From: Brucella grignonensis
Lineage (GTDB): Bacteria; Pseudomonadota; Alphaproteobacteria; Rhizobiales; Rhizobiaceae
DNA length: 64,000 bases
Reading direction: 5' to 3'
NCBI RefSeq assembly: GCF_002252505.1
Contig: NZ_NNRL01000158.1
Coordinates: forward strand, 124,001 to 188,000
Position 1 is the stretch's first letter. Each line of letters opens with the position of its first letter. The translations under genes and the position numbers were made by a program. This document shows positions 19,857 through 31,246 of the stretch, piece after piece. The notes under the pieces were generated by a model. That model worked only from the letters and a program-made list of their open reading frames with translations, was not told where the DNA came from and did not search any database.

Positions 19857-19868
19857 TTAGGAACCTAA
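19857..19868. promoter_or_regulatory. Candidate MarR operator
   Basis: The inverted repeat TTAGG-AA-CCTAA lies between the atp operon end and the MarR gene, 16-27 bp upstream of the MarR start codon, where binding would block transcription. It is followed by the related ATTAACTAAT. MarR proteins commonly bind such short symmetric AT-rich sites. Confidence 0.5.
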
Positions 19869-20000
19869 CAATTAACTAATGAGATAAATTGCCAGCACAC
19901 GGTTTTCAAGCGATCATACTGAACTCACGCAAGCGTGATGGTACAAATCATAGCGCAAGGCCGGTTCGACCGGCAAATCCCCGTTGATAAAAGTGCAAAA

Positions 20001-20026
20001 AAAGAAAAGCGGGCCAGGGCCCGCTT
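20001..20026 (-). terminator. Terminator of the atp operon
   Basis: The stem AGCGGGCC/GGCCCGCT (20008-20025) with a short loop is followed on the minus strand by TTTTCTTTTTTTGC. It lies 40 nt after the atpC stop codon. Confidence 0.9.
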
Positions 20027-20065
20027 TCTAAAACTCTCTATATAGGAAGCCGAAGCCTAACCTTT

Positions 20066-20473
20066 TCAGGCTGGCAGAACCGTTCCCTGCAGCGTCATCA
20101 GTTGGTGCAAGAAAATCTCTGCCTTTGTACGATGTTCGTTCGTCGAAGCATCTTCAAGATGCTGGCGAGCGATTTCAATACGCTTCTGAATATCGGCCGG
20201 ATCGACGTCATCAACATGCGTGGCGGATTCAGCCAAAATGGTGCAGCCCTGCGGCGTGATATCGGCGAAACCACCAAACACCACGTAAGCATCAGACTTG
20301 CCGTCGCTCAGCTTAACCGAAACGACACCCGGCATGATCGTCGTCATCAGCGGCGAATGACCTGCGAGAGCCGTCAGGTAACCTTCACTGCCCGGAATGA
20401 CGACTTCCGTCACCTCAGCCGAAAGCAGGAGGCGTTCTGGCGACACGAGTTCGAATTGGAAAGCTTGAGCCAT
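20066..20473 (-). CDS. atpC: F1 ATP synthase epsilon subunit
   Basis: This 135-residue subunit belongs to the central stalk of F1 and regulates rotary catalysis. It begins MAQAFQFELVSPERLLLSAEV and carries the beta-sandwich motif VVIPGSEGYLTALAGHSPLMTTI. I chose the ATG at 20473; the in-frame GTG at 20482 is probably part of the ribosome binding region (GTGAGAA). It is the last gene of atpHAGDC and is separated from atpD by 124 bp holding a perfect inverted repeat. Confidence 0.95.
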   Translation of the reverse strand: MAQAFQFELVSPERLLLSAEVTEVVIPGSEGYLTALAGHSPLMTTIMPGVVSVKLSDGKSDAYVVFGGFADITPQGCTILAESATHVDDVDPADIQKRIEIARQHLEDASTNEHRTKAEIFLHQLMTLQGTVLPA

Positions 20474-20556
20474 GGTTCTCACTTAAATTTCTAGAGCTTG
20501 ATCTCGAATGCAAAACAGCACCCGGAAAGGATCATACTCAAACAAATGAACAGGCA

Positions 20557-20588
20557 TTTTCGGCGGGCTTGAGAGCGCCCGCCGAAAA
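20557..20588. repeat. Perfect 12-bp inverted repeat between atpD and atpC
   Basis: TTTTCGGCGGGC (20557-20568) and GCCCGCCGAAAA (20577-20588) form a perfect 12-bp stem with an 8-nt loop, starting 9 nt after the atpD stop codon. There is no T run after the stem on the minus strand, so it is not a typical terminator. An mRNA-stabilising or processing hairpin that sets the AtpD:AtpC ratio is possible. Confidence 0.75.
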
Positions 20589-20597
20589 CTCAATTCA

Positions 20598-22169
<1,572 letters not shown>

Positions 22170-23048
22170 TTAGAGCGCTTCCGCGCCCGAAATGATTTCG
22201 ATCAGTTCCTTGGTGATCTGAGCCTGACGCTGACGGTTATACGTGATCGACAACTTGTTGATCATGTCACCGGCGTTACGCGTCGCATTGTCCATTGCGC
22301 TCATCTTCGCGCCCATTTCGCCCGCCACATTTTCCAGCAGAGCGCGGAAAATCTGGACCGAAATGTTGCGTGGGATCAGCGTGCTCAGGATCGCCGCAGG
22401 ATCAGGTTCGTACTCATAAATCGCATCGCCTGCAGTATCCGCCTGCTCAACATTTCCAGCCGAAGCCGGAATGATCTGTTGGGCGGTCGGAATCTGTGCG
22501 ATCACCGACTTGAACTCGGAATAGAACAGTGTGCAGACATCAAATGCGCCCTGCTCAAACAGCTCAATGAGCTTGTGGCCGATCTGGTCGGCATGCACAA
22601 AAGCAAGCTGCTTGACTTCACGCAAATTGACATGGTCGATGATCAACGGAGCAAATTCACGACGCAGAATATCTGCGCCTTTTTTGCCGATCGTCAGAAT
22701 CTTGACCGTCTTACCTTCAGCGAGGAGCTTGCGGGCATGATCACGCGCATAACGCGCGATCTGCGAATTGAAACCGCCGCAAAGGCCACGTTCTGCAGTA
22801 GCGACGACGAGCAGATGCACGTCGTCCTTACCCGTACCAGCCATCAAAGCCGGTGCATCTTCACCGCTCACGTTCTGCGCGATGTTAGCGAGAACGGCGC
22901 CCATGCGCTGCGAGTAAGGCCGTGCGGCCTCCGCAGCTTCCTGGGCACGGCGCAGCTTCGCCGCGGCGACCATCTGCATCGCCTTGGTGATTTTCTGCGT
23001 CGCCTTGACCGAGGCGATACGGTTTCTCAGATCCTTTAGTGAAGGCAT
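22170..23048 (-). CDS. atpG: F1 ATP synthase gamma subunit
   Basis: This 292-residue central stalk subunit has the signature N-terminus [36 protein letters not shown] and the C-terminus [41 protein letters not shown], the two helices that form the rotating coiled coil. It lies 21 nt after atpA and 18 nt before atpD. Confidence 0.97.
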   Translation of the reverse strand: MPSLKDLRNRIASVKATQKITKAMQMVAAAKLRRAQEAAEAARPYSQRMGAVLANIAQNVSGEDAPALMAGTGKDDVHLLVVATAERGLCGGFNSQIARYARDHARKLLAEGKTVKILTIGKKGADILRREFAPLIIDHVNLREVKQLAFVHADQIGHKLIELFEQGAFDVCTLFYSEFKSVIAQIPTAQQIIPASAGNVEQADTAGDAIYEYEPDPAAILSTLIPRNISVQIFRALLENVAGEMGAKMSAMDNATRNAGDMINKLSITYNRQRQAQITKELIEIISGAEAL

Positions 23049-23069
23049 CCGTTCATCCCGTCACAAAAT

Positions 23070-24599
23070 TCAAGCAAAAGACTTGGCGAACGCGTCGACC
23101 GCTGCCTTGAGCTTTGCTTTGATGTTGTCGGTGAGTGCCTTTTCGTCGCGGATCGCGTCGAGAACATCCTTGTGCTCGGTGCGCAGCGAAGAAAGAAGAC
23201 CTGCTTCGAACTTGCCAACCTGGTTGACGGCGATCTTATCGAGATAGCCATTCACGCCAGCGAAGATCACGGCAACCTGTTCTTCCGTCTTGAGCGGCGA
23301 GAACTGTGGCTGCTTGAGAAGTTCGGTCAGGCGTGCACCGCGGTTGAGCAGACGCTGGGTCGAAGCATCAAGATCCGAACCGAACTGAGCAAATGCTGCC
23401 ATTTCACGATACTGGGCGAGTTCACCCTTAATCGAGCCAGCAACCTGCTTCATGGCCTTGATCTGGGCCGAAGAACCAACGCGCGAAACCGACAGACCAA
23501 CGTTAACAGCCGGACGGATACCCTGATAGAACAGGTTGGTTTCGAGGAAGATCTGGCCGTCGGTGATCGAGATCACGTTGGTCGGAATGAACGCGGAAAC
23601 GTCGTTGCCCTGCGTTTCGATGACTGGCAGAGCCGTCAGCGAACCAGCACCGTTTTCGTCGTTGAGCTTTGCAGCGCGCTCGAGAAGACGCGAGTGCAGA
23701 TAGAAAACGTCGCCTGGGTAAGCTTCACGACCTGGAGGGCGACGAAGCAGAAGCGACATCTGACGATAAGCAACAGCCTGCTTGGAAAGATCGTCATAGC
23801 CGATCAGAGCGTGCTGGCCATTGTCACGGAAATATTCACCGATAGCGCAGCCTGCGAATGGTGCAAGGTACTGCATCGGAGCCGGATCGGAAGCGGTAGC
23901 CGCGATCACGACGGAATATTCGAGAGCGCCGCGTTCTTCGAGAACCTTAACGAACTGAGCAACAGTCGAACGCTTCTGGCCGATAGCGACATAGACGCAA
24001 TAAAGCTTTTCTTTGTCTGGGCCGTTGTCGTGGATTGGCTTCTGGTTAAGGAAGGTATCAAGAATGATCGCAGTCTTACCGGTCTGACGGTCACCAATGA
24101 CCAGCTCGCGCTGACCACGACCAACAGGGATCAGAGCGTCAACAGCCTTGAGGCCGGTCGACATTGGCTCATGAACCGACTTACGCGGAATAATGCCCGG
24201 TGCCTTGACGTCGACGCGGCGACGCTCGGTAGCAACGATTGGGCCCTTACCGTCGATTGGATTGCCGAGAGCATCGACAACGCGGCCGAGCAGGCCTGGA
24301 CCGACTGGAACGTCAACGATCGCGCCGGTACGCTTGACGACGTCGCCTTCCTTGATGTCACGGTCGGCACCGAAAATAACCACACCGACATTGTCGGTTT
24401 CGAGGTTAAGCGCCATGCCGCGAATACCACCAGGGAATTCGACCATTTCGCCAGCCTGAACATTGTCCAGACCGTAAACGCGGGCGATACCGTCGCCGAC
24501 GGACAGAACCTGACCGACTTCGGAGACCTCAGCCTCCTTGCCGAAGTTCTTGATTTGCTCTTTCAGGATAGCGGAAATTTCCGCGGCGCGGATGTCCAT
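23070..24599 (-). CDS. atpA: F1 ATP synthase alpha subunit
   Basis: This 509-residue non-catalytic nucleotide-binding subunit begins [20 protein letters not shown] and carries the Walker A GDRQTGKT and the alpha-subunit signature [14 protein letters not shown]. Its start codon overlaps the atpH stop (TGATG), so translation of the two is coupled. Confidence 0.97.
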   Translation of the reverse strand: MDIRAAEISAILKEQIKNFGKEAEVSEVGQVLSVGDGIARVYGLDNVQAGEMVEFPGGIRGMALNLETDNVGVVIFGADRDIKEGDVVKRTGAIVDVPVGPGLLGRVVDALGNPIDGKGPIVATERRRVDVKAPGIIPRKSVHEPMSTGLKAVDALIPVGRGQRELVIGDRQTGKTAIILDTFLNQKPIHDNGPDKEKLYCVYVAIGQKRSTVAQFVKVLEERGALEYSVVIAATASDPAPMQYLAPFAGCAIGEYFRDNGQHALIGYDDLSKQAVAYRQMSLLLRRPPGREAYPGDVFYLHSRLLERAAKLNDENGAGSLTALPVIETQGNDVSAFIPTNVISITDGQIFLETNLFYQGIRPAVNVGLSVSRVGSSAQIKAMKQVAGSIKGELAQYREMAAFAQFGSDLDASTQRLLNRGARLTELLKQPQFSPLKTEEQVAVIFAGVNGYLDKIAVNQVGKFEAGLLSSLRTEHKDVLDAIRDEKALTDNIKAKLKAAVDAFAKSFA

Positions 24600-25159
24600 C
24601 AGCCGACCTCTTTCAGTGCAAGCTTGAGAGAAGAAAGTTTAGTGCGAAGGGACGTGTCGATCTGACGCGAACCCATTTTGACGATAAGACCGCCGAGGAT
24701 CGACGGATCGACGGCGACATTGATCGTCACGTCCTTGCCGGCTACGCCCTTCAGCGTTGCCTTCAATTCGTTCTGCTGCGCGGCAGTCAGTGCATGCGCA
24801 GAAATAACATCGGCGGAAACTTCGCCGCGATGTTCGGCTGCAATCTCACGGAAAGCGGCGATAATGCCCGGCAGCGCAAAAAGGCGACGGTTAGACGCCA
24901 CGACGCGCAGGAAATTGCCGACGAGACCCTTGATGCCAGCCTTGTCAGCAATCGCGCCAATGGCGTGAAGCTGGTCTTCAGCATTGAAGACCGGGCTGGA
25001 AATCAGACGCTTCAGGTCTTCGCTTCCGCTCAGAAGCGCCTCGAAGCGGCCAAGATCTTTTTCCACAGCAGCAACGGATTTTGCATCGAGCGCGAGCTCA
25101 AACAACGATCCGGCGTAGCGCTGTGCGACACCTGAAATGAGCGAAGACGTTTCTGCCAC
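24599..25159 (-). CDS. atpH: F1 ATP synthase delta subunit
   Basis: This 186-residue OSCP/delta subunit links F1 to the peripheral stalk. It starts at the GTG at 25159 ([27 protein letters not shown]), which has AGAGAGCAGG 6 nt upstream; the frame continues upstream but without family similarity. The C-terminus [30 protein letters not shown] is the family signature. It is the first gene of the operon; the F0 genes are elsewhere, as usual in alphaproteobacteria. An inverted repeat CGTCTA-GCA-TAGACG lies at 25292-25306 in its upstream region. Confidence 0.95.
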   Translation of the reverse strand: MAETSSLISGVAQRYAGSLFELALDAKSVAAVEKDLGRFEALLSGSEDLKRLISSPVFNAEDQLHAIGAIADKAGIKGLVGNFLRVVASNRRLFALPGIIAAFREIAAEHRGEVSADVISAHALTAAQQNELKATLKGVAGKDVTINVAVDPSILGGLIVKMGSRQIDTSLRTKLSSLKLALKEVG

Positions 25160-25430
25160 GAACAACCTGCTCTCTACGTTGAAACCATCTTTTTGGGAGT
25201 TCAGCAGGACCCAAAGGCCCAAGCAGATGATTTTATTGAATGTTTCCGGGGAACCCCTGACGCGCGAGCGCGACAACACCGAAATGTGATTGCCGTCTAG
25301 CATAGACGAACCGGACTCGCAACACGCGAATCCCGCACTTTCGTGTAAGTTTTGCCGCAATTTTAGGTTAGAAAAGTACTAACCCAGTCCACTAATACAG
25401 CAAGGTGCTCTTTAGCGCAGCAATCCGGCT

Positions 25431-25820
25431 TCAGCCGACGAAGCCAAAAGCATAAAGCAAAGGTCCGGCGGCGAGCGCAAACTCAATGACTGCAGCGATG
25501 ATATTGTAGAAAGTTGCGCCCTTATCCGACATCATCGAAATGAAGCGCCCGAACAGCGCAAATCCCCACACGCTACCAAGAACGACCCACAAAAATGGCT
25601 GTGCAAAAATAAGACAGCCGAGCCCTATCCCCAGATAGGGACCAGCCAGTACGGCACGAATGGAGCTATATGCTTCCGGACGCGCATTGATTGGCTGAAG
25701 CCGCATCAATTTCATGGTGATGCCGGGTGCGAACAGCATAACGATGCCGGCAAAGGCAGTTACGACCGCCGCGCTCCATGCGAGCCATTCGCCGGTCGTG
25801 GCGGGAAGATAGAATTCCAT
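25431..25820 (-). CDS. Small integral membrane protein (possibly DUF4345-like)
   Basis: This 129-residue protein consists almost only of hydrophobic segments, about four: roughly 12-32, 53-72, 74-92 and 104-126. Conserved-looking polar sites are Arg40-Leu-Gln and Arg91-Phe. The start ATG at 25820 has GAGGGTGA upstream. The Arg-x-x-x-x-G-x-x-x-G pattern in RAVLAGPYLGIGLG recalls small DUF4345-type membrane proteins, but that is a weak guess. It lies between the atp operon and another small membrane gene in the same direction. Confidence 0.65.
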   Translation of the reverse strand: MEFYLPATTGEWLAWSAAVVTAFAGIVMLFAPGITMKLMRLQPINARPEAYSSIRAVLAGPYLGIGLGCLIFAQPFLWVVLGSVWGFALFGRFISMMSDKGATFYNIIAAVIEFALAAGPLLYAFGFVG

Positions 25821-25949
25821 TGCGTTTCACCCTCAATCTGAACTGCTTGGCTATAACCCAGTTTTCGATGACCGAAAACCAATCTGGTGGATCACGACCC
25901 AGTATATTTACCGGCAACGGTACAGTAATCCGACCGAACCGCAGTAGGT

Positions 25950-26327
25950 TCAATGCTGAATGGAACTGCGTATTTTGGCCATGCGCCCGAGAACTGACGG
26001 AATGAAGAGAATAATCGCTGCGCCAATCACCCATATGATCCAAAGCGCCGGTGCGAGCAAACCGCGCAGAATAGTAACGCCAGAGCCAGCGAGTTGATCA
26101 AGCTTGAAAATACCGATCACGGCACTCGCCTCACTACTGACCATCGATTTCCCAATCGTGGCAAGAGCTGGCCCGCTACTGCTAATCCAAGTGATTACGG
26201 CATCAGAGAAAGAATAGGCAAGCCAGATTGTTAGCGACCAGATCATCAATCCAATCAGAGAGATAATCCAAAGGCGACTACCGTTTCTTACGTGTTGTTT
26301 TTTGGAAATTCGGCTGTATCTCATCAT
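25950..26327 (-). CDS. Small unrecognised two- or three-TM membrane protein
   Basis: This 125-residue protein has a basic N-terminus (MMRYSRISKKQHVRNGSR), a long hydrophobic segment at about 19-47, a second one at about 88-113, and a basic C-terminus. I recognise no family. Either ATG of the initial MM pair could be used. It is oriented with its neighbours and lies between priA and the 25431 gene, with AT-richer sequence than the flanking core genes, so it may be lineage-specific. Confidence 0.55.
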   Translation of the reverse strand: MMRYSRISKKQHVRNGSRLWIISLIGLMIWSLTIWLAYSFSDAVITWISSSGPALATIGKSMVSSEASAVIGIFKLDQLAGSGVTILRGLLAPALWIIWVIGAAIILFIPSVLGRMAKIRSSIQH

Positions 26328-26428
26328 TTTTCAAAAACCTTAAAAAGTGTATGAGGCACAGGCTACATCCTCTAGTCACTAGAGATGCAAATCTTTTTTC
26401 CTGACTTCTATTTTTGGTGGACACGTAA

Positions 26429-28639
26429 CTAAAGGAAGCTCTGCGGATCAATATCCACCTGCACTCTTATAGAACCGCGCTCCTTAGGAGCAGCAGCCAG
26501 CAATGCCCGGATAAACCCTTGAATATCCGCGCGTTTTGTACCGTGGACGAGGATACGGAACCGATGTCGGCCACGCACCAGCGCGAGCGGCGCTTCCGCA
26601 GGCCCAAGCACTGAAATCTCCGGCGACGCAGGCGCAGCACGGCGCAATGCCCGTGCGTGATTTTCAGCATCGGGTCGATTATCGGCTGAAATGATAAGCG
26701 CTGCGAGACGACCGAAGGGCGGCAACACACTGCGCTCCCGCTCTTCGATTTCGCGGGCATAAAATGTTTCCGAATCGCCACTGACAATTGCGCGCATCAC
26801 GGGATGATCAGGCTGATAGGTCTGAAGCAAACCAAGGCTCTTGCGACCTGTGCGCCCAGCGCGCCCTGTTACCTGATTAAGTAACTGGAATGTGCGTTCG
26901 GCTGCACGCGGATCGCCATTCGCAAGCCCAAGGTCAGCATCCACGACGCCGACGAGCGTCATGTTGGGAAAATTATGGCCTTTTGCGACAAGCTGCGTGC
27001 CAATAACGATATCCGCCTCGCCTTTAGCGATAGCATCAAGCTCAAGCCGCAAGCGCTTCACGCCACCCGCCATATCAGACGAAAGCACTATGATTCGAGC
27101 CTCAGGAAAGGTCGCGGCCACTTCTTCTGCGATACGTTCAACACCCGGACCACAGGCAACCAGATGGTCAAGCGTACCGCATTCCGGGCAGGCTTCCGGC
27201 ACCGGCTCATGATAGCCACACTGATGGCACATGAGCTGACCACGAAAACGATGCTCGACTAGCCAGCTTGAGCATTGCGGACACTGGAAACGATGACCGC
27301 ACACCCGACAAAGCGTCAGCGGCGCATAACCGCGACGGTTGAGAAACAGCAGAGCCTGCTCACCCCGCTCAACCGTCTTTCCCACAGCTTCCGTGAGTGC
27401 TGGCGACAAAAACCGTCCCGGCGGTGGAGGAGAGCGCCGCATATCAATGGTCTTCAGTATCGGAAGTGCTGCTTCCGCATAGCGACCATAGAGCTTGATT
27501 CGCTTGTAGCGCCCCTGATCGGCATTCACCTGGCTCTCGATAGAAGGTGTTGCTGATGCCAATATCACCGGAAAACCGCCAATATGGCCGCGCACGACGG
27601 CCATATCGCGCGCATTATAGAAGACGCGATCTTCCTGTTTGTAAGCCGGGTCATGTTCTTCATCGACCACGATCAGCCCAAGCTCTTTGAACGGCAAAAA
27701 CAGGGCAGATCGCGCACCAGCCACGACACGCACCGTGCCTTCTGCCACTTGCCGCCAGACACGCTCGCGCGTCCGCGGTGCAAGATCGGAATGCCATTCG
27801 GCGGGCTTTGCCCCGAAACGATCATGAAAGCGGTCGAGAAACTGCTGCGTGAGCGCAATTTCAGGCAAGAGAATCAGCACCTGCTTGCCTTGATCCAGCG
27901 CCTTGGCAACCGCCTCGAAATACACTTCCGTTTTGCCCGAGCCTGTCACGCCATCGAGAAGCGAAACCGAAAAACAATCTGCCTCTACCGATTCGGCCAG
28001 CATTTCGGCTGCAGCCTGTTGATCTTCCGACAGCGTCGCTCGTGCGTAATCGGTATCAGGTGTGGCGACCACCGCAGGCGGCGGAAGCATCACTTCCTCA
28101 AAAATGCCTTGCGTTTTCAAGCCATCGACAACAGTCAGCGAAACGCCGGCTGCATGGGCAAGGCCTGAACGCGTCCACGCAAGTCCGTCGCGCGCTAGTT
28201 CCATGACGCGGGCGCGGGCATCGGTCATACGTTCCGGCTCGCCACCCCTATAACGAAGACCCGGAACAGCAGGTTCCGGATCAAAGGCTGCGGGTGCCCG
28301 CAGCACCATGCGCGCCACCATTCCGGGTGGTGAAAGCGTGTAATCAGCGGCCCAGCGCATGAAGCGCAACATCTCCGGATCGACTGGCGGGCAATCAAAA
28401 ACCTCAGAAATTGCGCGGAGCTTTTTGGCATCCACCGCATCGGTCGCGCCATCGCAAACGATCCCCGCAACCTCACGCGGTCCCAATGGCACGCGCACAA
28501 TCGAGCCGGGCTGGACACGCATTCCCTCTGGCACCATATATGAATAAGGCCGCTCGGCGGGCATGGGTACAAGCACCGGCACCACACTCGGAGTGGGTTC
28601 CGCAAAGAGGCTCAAAATATCGTGCGAATCTTTCGACAT
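26429..28639 (-). CDS. priA: Primosomal replication helicase PriA
   Basis: This 736-residue 3'-to-5' superfamily 2 helicase restarts stalled replication forks. Walker A (DGVTGSGKTEVYFE, about 229-242), the DEEHD box (VVDEEHDPAYKQED), and eight zinc-binding cysteines in CRVCGHRFQCPQC...CHQCGYHEPVPEACPECG are all visible, as is motif VI GRAGRTGRKSLG. The length is normal for PriA. It is divergent from fsa with a 107-bp gap. Confidence 0.96.
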   Translation of the reverse strand: MSKDSHDILSLFAEPTPSVVPVLVPMPAERPYSYMVPEGMRVQPGSIVRVPLGPREVAGIVCDGATDAVDAKKLRAISEVFDCPPVDPEMLRFMRWAADYTLSPPGMVARMVLRAPAAFDPEPAVPGLRYRGGEPERMTDARARVMELARDGLAWTRSGLAHAAGVSLTVVDGLKTQGIFEEVMLPPPAVVATPDTDYARATLSEDQQAAAEMLAESVEADCFSVSLLDGVTGSGKTEVYFEAVAKALDQGKQVLILLPEIALTQQFLDRFHDRFGAKPAEWHSDLAPRTRERVWRQVAEGTVRVVAGARSALFLPFKELGLIVVDEEHDPAYKQEDRVFYNARDMAVVRGHIGGFPVILASATPSIESQVNADQGRYKRIKLYGRYAEAALPILKTIDMRRSPPPPGRFLSPALTEAVGKTVERGEQALLFLNRRGYAPLTLCRVCGHRFQCPQCSSWLVEHRFRGQLMCHQCGYHEPVPEACPECGTLDHLVACGPGVERIAEEVAATFPEARIIVLSSDMAGGVKRLRLELDAIAKGEADIVIGTQLVAKGHNFPNMTLVGVVDADLGLANGDPRAAERTFQLLNQVTGRAGRTGRKSLGLLQTYQPDHPVMRAIVSGDSETFYAREIEERERSVLPPFGRLAALIISADNRPDAENHARALRRAAPASPEISVLGPAEAPLALVRGRHRFRILVHGTKRADIQGFIRALLAAAPKERGSIRVQVDIDPQSFL

Positions 28640-28746
28640 GATTGCGTGACCTTGGCGTGGCTTTGCGCTAAAGAAAAGCCACCTTCCGGGAATTAAATGG
28701 ATTTAGTTTCCCTCAACACCCGCGCTCATTATGGAGGAACGCTGTT

Positions 28747-29400
28747 ATGAAGTTTTTCGTCGACACTGCGGACGTCAAGGAAATCCGCGAACTCAACGAT
28801 CTTGGACTGGTCGATGGCGTGACCACCAATCCATCGCTGATCCTCAAGTCTGGCCGCAACATTCTCGAAGTAACGAAAGAAATCTGCTCCTTCGTCAAGG
28901 GCCCGGTTTCGGCTGAAGTTGCTGCGACCGAATACGAGCAGATCATGAGGGAAGCAGCAGTGATTGCCAAGATCGCAGACAATATCTGCATCAAGCTTCC
29001 ACTGACGCTCGATGGCCTCAAGGCTTGTAAGGCACTGACGTCCGATGGCCACAAGACCAACGTGACGCTCTGCTTCTCGGCCAATCAGGCTCTGCTCGCC
29101 GCTAAGGCTGGTGCTACCTTTGTTTCGCCATTCATCGGTCGCATCGATGACATGGGCGTCAACGGCATGGAACTGATCGCTGAAATCCGCACCATCTTCG
29201 ACAATTACGATTTCCGCACCGAAATCCTTGCGGCTTCGGTTCGCACCGTAAACCACGTGAAGGAAGCTGCCCTCATCGGCGCCGATGTCGTTACCGCACC
29301 TCCGGCAACGCTTAAGGCACTCGTCAAGCATCCGCTGACCGACAAGGGCCTCGAAGCCTTCCTCGCCGACTGGGCGAAGACTGGCCAGAAGATCGCTTAA
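28747..29400 (+). CDS. fsa: Transaldolase / fructose-6-phosphate aldolase family protein
   Basis: This 217-residue short transaldolase-like aldolase has the TIM-barrel signature [13 protein letters not shown] (Asp6), [12 protein letters not shown] (Thr27-Pro29) and the Schiff-base lysine Lys83 in IKLPLT. The short length and these motifs mark the TalC/Fsa subfamily. It acts either as a transaldolase of the pentose phosphate pathway or as an aldolase; family members differ, and sequence alone does not decide. A GGAGG site precedes the ATG. A terminator follows. Confidence 0.9.
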   Translation: MKFFVDTADVKEIRELNDLGLVDGVTTNPSLILKSGRNILEVTKEICSFVKGPVSAEVAATEYEQIMREAAVIAKIADNICIKLPLTLDGLKACKALTSDGHKTNVTLCFSANQALLAAKAGATFVSPFIGRIDDMGVNGMELIAEIRTIFDNYDFRTEILAASVRTVNHVKEAALIGADVVTAPPATLKALVKHPLTDKGLEAFLADWAKTGQKIA

Positions 29401-29433
29401 AGCAGATCGCTTAATCTGTAAGCTGATTGAGAT

Positions 29434-29463
29434 AAAACGGCGGATCATTGATCTGCCGTTTTT
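29434..29463 (+). terminator. Terminator of fsa (also faces the AAA ATPase gene)
   Basis: The stem AAACGGC-GATC / GATC-GCCGTTT with one wobble pair is followed by TTTTTGTTT on the plus strand. The convergent AAA gene ends at 29466, so the stem could serve both. Confidence 0.8.
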
Positions 29464-29465
29464 GT

Positions 29466-30560
29466 TTATCCCAACTCTGTTTCGCCATCATGCTTGGCGA
29501 CACGGATCGGCCTGCTGCCGCAATATTCGGTAATCGCCTCGGCCAGCCGGGCTGAATGCGTCACCACCCAGATCTGGCTGCGCTGAGACGCCTGCGCAAT
29601 CATCTTCGCAAGCGAAGGGATCATATTCGGGTGCAGGCTTGCTTCTGGTTCGTTCAATGCTATCAGCGGCGGCAAACGATAGGACAAAAGCGCGCCTGCA
29701 AGCGCGAGCAGACGTATCTGTCCGTCGGACAACTCGCCCGGACGAAAAACGCGCGGCGGAAAGGCCGGAAAATTGAGGCCAAATGTTGCGGTTTCTTCCG
29801 GATACGGAATGACCAGCTTGGCACCTTCCAGCGCATCGGCAATCAGATGATCAAGATCGACCGTATCCTGACGGATATGGGCAAGCGTCGCAAAGACCGA
29901 AGCCAGATTGCTACCGTCCTCATTGAGCATCGCGGCGGTCGCGGCAATTGATGGCTGACGCACAGGTGCATCGCGGTCGCTTCTGAAGCCATGATAGAAG
30001 CGCCAGCCGCGCATTTGCGCTGCGAGATCACCAATCTCCGGATAATGCCCTGACTGTCCCAAGACGGAAAGACCGCTCTCCGATGTTAAAAGGCGGCTCG
30101 GGTGCTCGGTTCGCCGCCCCTCCCCGTCACGCGCAAAAACTGCTGGTCCTTTGCGGTCCATCAGATCAACCGGACGTCGCCCGGTGTCAAGATTGAGCTG
30201 CTCTTCCTTGATCTGCGGCTCAAACGGAAAAGCACCCGATACCGGGGGCGGCAAACCTGCCTCAACCCGATAAGACAAACGTGATGCAAGCCGCTCATCT
30301 TCAAACTCGGCTTCCAGAATGATTCGGGCCTGTTCATGCTTGCGTCGAGTTCCGCCCCACATGGCCGATTGCATGCCGCCTTCACGCACAATCTCAGTTG
30401 AAAATGTGCCTTCAGCGGCTGCCTTCACCAACTGAAGAGCGCGATAAAGATTGGACTTTCCCGCACCATTTTCACCGACAAAGACCGTGACCTGCCCCAG
30501 ATCAAACCGGACAGACCGAAGCGAGCGATAGCCTTTTGCCGTGAATGAAACGAGCCGCAT
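29466..30560 (-). CDS. AAA-type ATPase, RecF/SMC-like ABC fold
   Basis: This 364-residue protein has the RecF/SMC/OLD-type ATPase core: Walker A GENGAGKS (29-36), a signature-like LSDGQIRLLALAGALLS, Walker B PPLIALNEPEASLHP, and the switch histidine in VVTHS. There is no TOPRIM nuclease domain or coiled-coil arm of SMC length, so it is neither RecF nor an OLD nuclease. Stand-alone proteins of this kind are widespread and poorly described; some are linked to repair or phage defence. No partner gene is adjacent. It lies just after leuS-lptE with a terminator between. Confidence 0.85.
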   Translation of the reverse strand: MRLVSFTAKGYRSLRSVRFDLGQVTVFVGENGAGKSNLYRALQLVKAAAEGTFSTEIVREGGMQSAMWGGTRRKHEQARIILEAEFEDERLASRLSYRVEAGLPPPVSGAFPFEPQIKEEQLNLDTGRRPVDLMDRKGPAVFARDGEGRRTEHPSRLLTSESGLSVLGQSGHYPEIGDLAAQMRGWRFYHGFRSDRDAPVRQPSIAATAAMLNEDGSNLASVFATLAHIRQDTVDLDHLIADALEGAKLVIPYPEETATFGLNFPAFPPRVFRPGELSDGQIRLLALAGALLSYRLPPLIALNEPEASLHPNMIPSLAKMIAQASQRSQIWVVTHSARLAEAITEYCGSRPIRVAKHDGETELG

Positions 30561-30614
30561 GATTTCCTCTGACTATGCATCGTACTTTCCAAAAGGACGC
30601 ACGGCGCTTGAATA

Positions 30615-30645
30615 GAAAAGGCGGCACAGAATGCGCCGCCTTTTC
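30615..30645 (-). terminator. Terminator of leuS-lptE
   Basis: An 11-bp perfect stem GAAAAGGCGGC/GCCGCCTTTTC with a 9-nt loop lies 23 nt after the lptE stop codon. The minus-strand end is CCTTTTCTATTC. Confidence 0.8.
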
Positions 30646-30667
30646 AAACTCAATCGAGCTGACACGC

Positions 30668-31246
30668 TCAGAGCTTCGACATCTGCATCGCAAGTGATAG
30701 GAATACCTGCTCTGCCAGCTCCTCCGCTGCGCGCTTGGTCGCGTCGCGCTGAGCACGCAGGTTAGCAAATTCCTGACGTGGACGATCGAAAGATGCACCA
30801 GCCGTGCGCGTACCCGAGACAAGAGGCTTGCCGTCCTTGTCACGCAACACATAGTTCGATGTCGCCTTGACGATACCAGCCGATGGACGGCCGGTACGGT
30901 CTGTCTGATCGCCGACATCCACACTCACTGCACTCAGCGTGTTGGTGCTCAGACCAAGGCTGAGGCGATAGTTCGGGGCCGCAGCTTCACCTGCTCCACC
31001 GCTGAGCAAAAAGATCAGACGGTTACGAACCTGCTGCTGAAACACATCACCAGCCGGATCAATCGCCACCGACGCAAGCTTGCTGCGCATATCCGGTGTG
31101 ACACTGCCACCGATTGTGCCGCCAGCACCACCCGACGAATAAAGCGGTTGCACGGTACAGCCTGCGATCAGCATCGCTGCCCCTAGAGCAGCGATTGCGA
31201 CGCGAAAAGCTTTGAATGCGGAAATGAAACGATCAAGCAACGACAT
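30668..31246 (-). CDS. lptE: LPS-assembly lipoprotein LptE
   Basis: This 192-residue outer membrane lipoprotein begins [30 protein letters not shown], with a lipobox LIAGC (lipidated Cys30). Its size, the QPLYSS motif after the cysteine and the location after leuS match alphaproteobacterial LptE, the partner of LptD in LPS insertion. The ATG at 31246 lies inside leuS, giving a 14-bp overlap. In many Rhizobiales holA follows lptE; here it does not. Confidence 0.88.
   Translation of the reverse strand: MSLLDRFISAFKAFRVAIAALGAAMLIAGCTVQPLYSSGGAGGTIGGSVTPDMRSKLASVAIDPAGDVFQQQVRNRLIFLLSGGAGEAAAPNYRLSLGLSTNTLSAVSVDVGDQTDRTGRPSAGIVKATSNYVLRDKDGKPLVSGTRTAGASFDRPRQEFANLRAQRDATKRAAEELAEQVFLSLAMQMSKL

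Noticed and set aside
20557..20588. Intrinsic terminator between atpD and atpC
   Set aside because: The stem is perfect but no T run follows on the transcribed strand, so I list it as an intercistronic hairpin instead.
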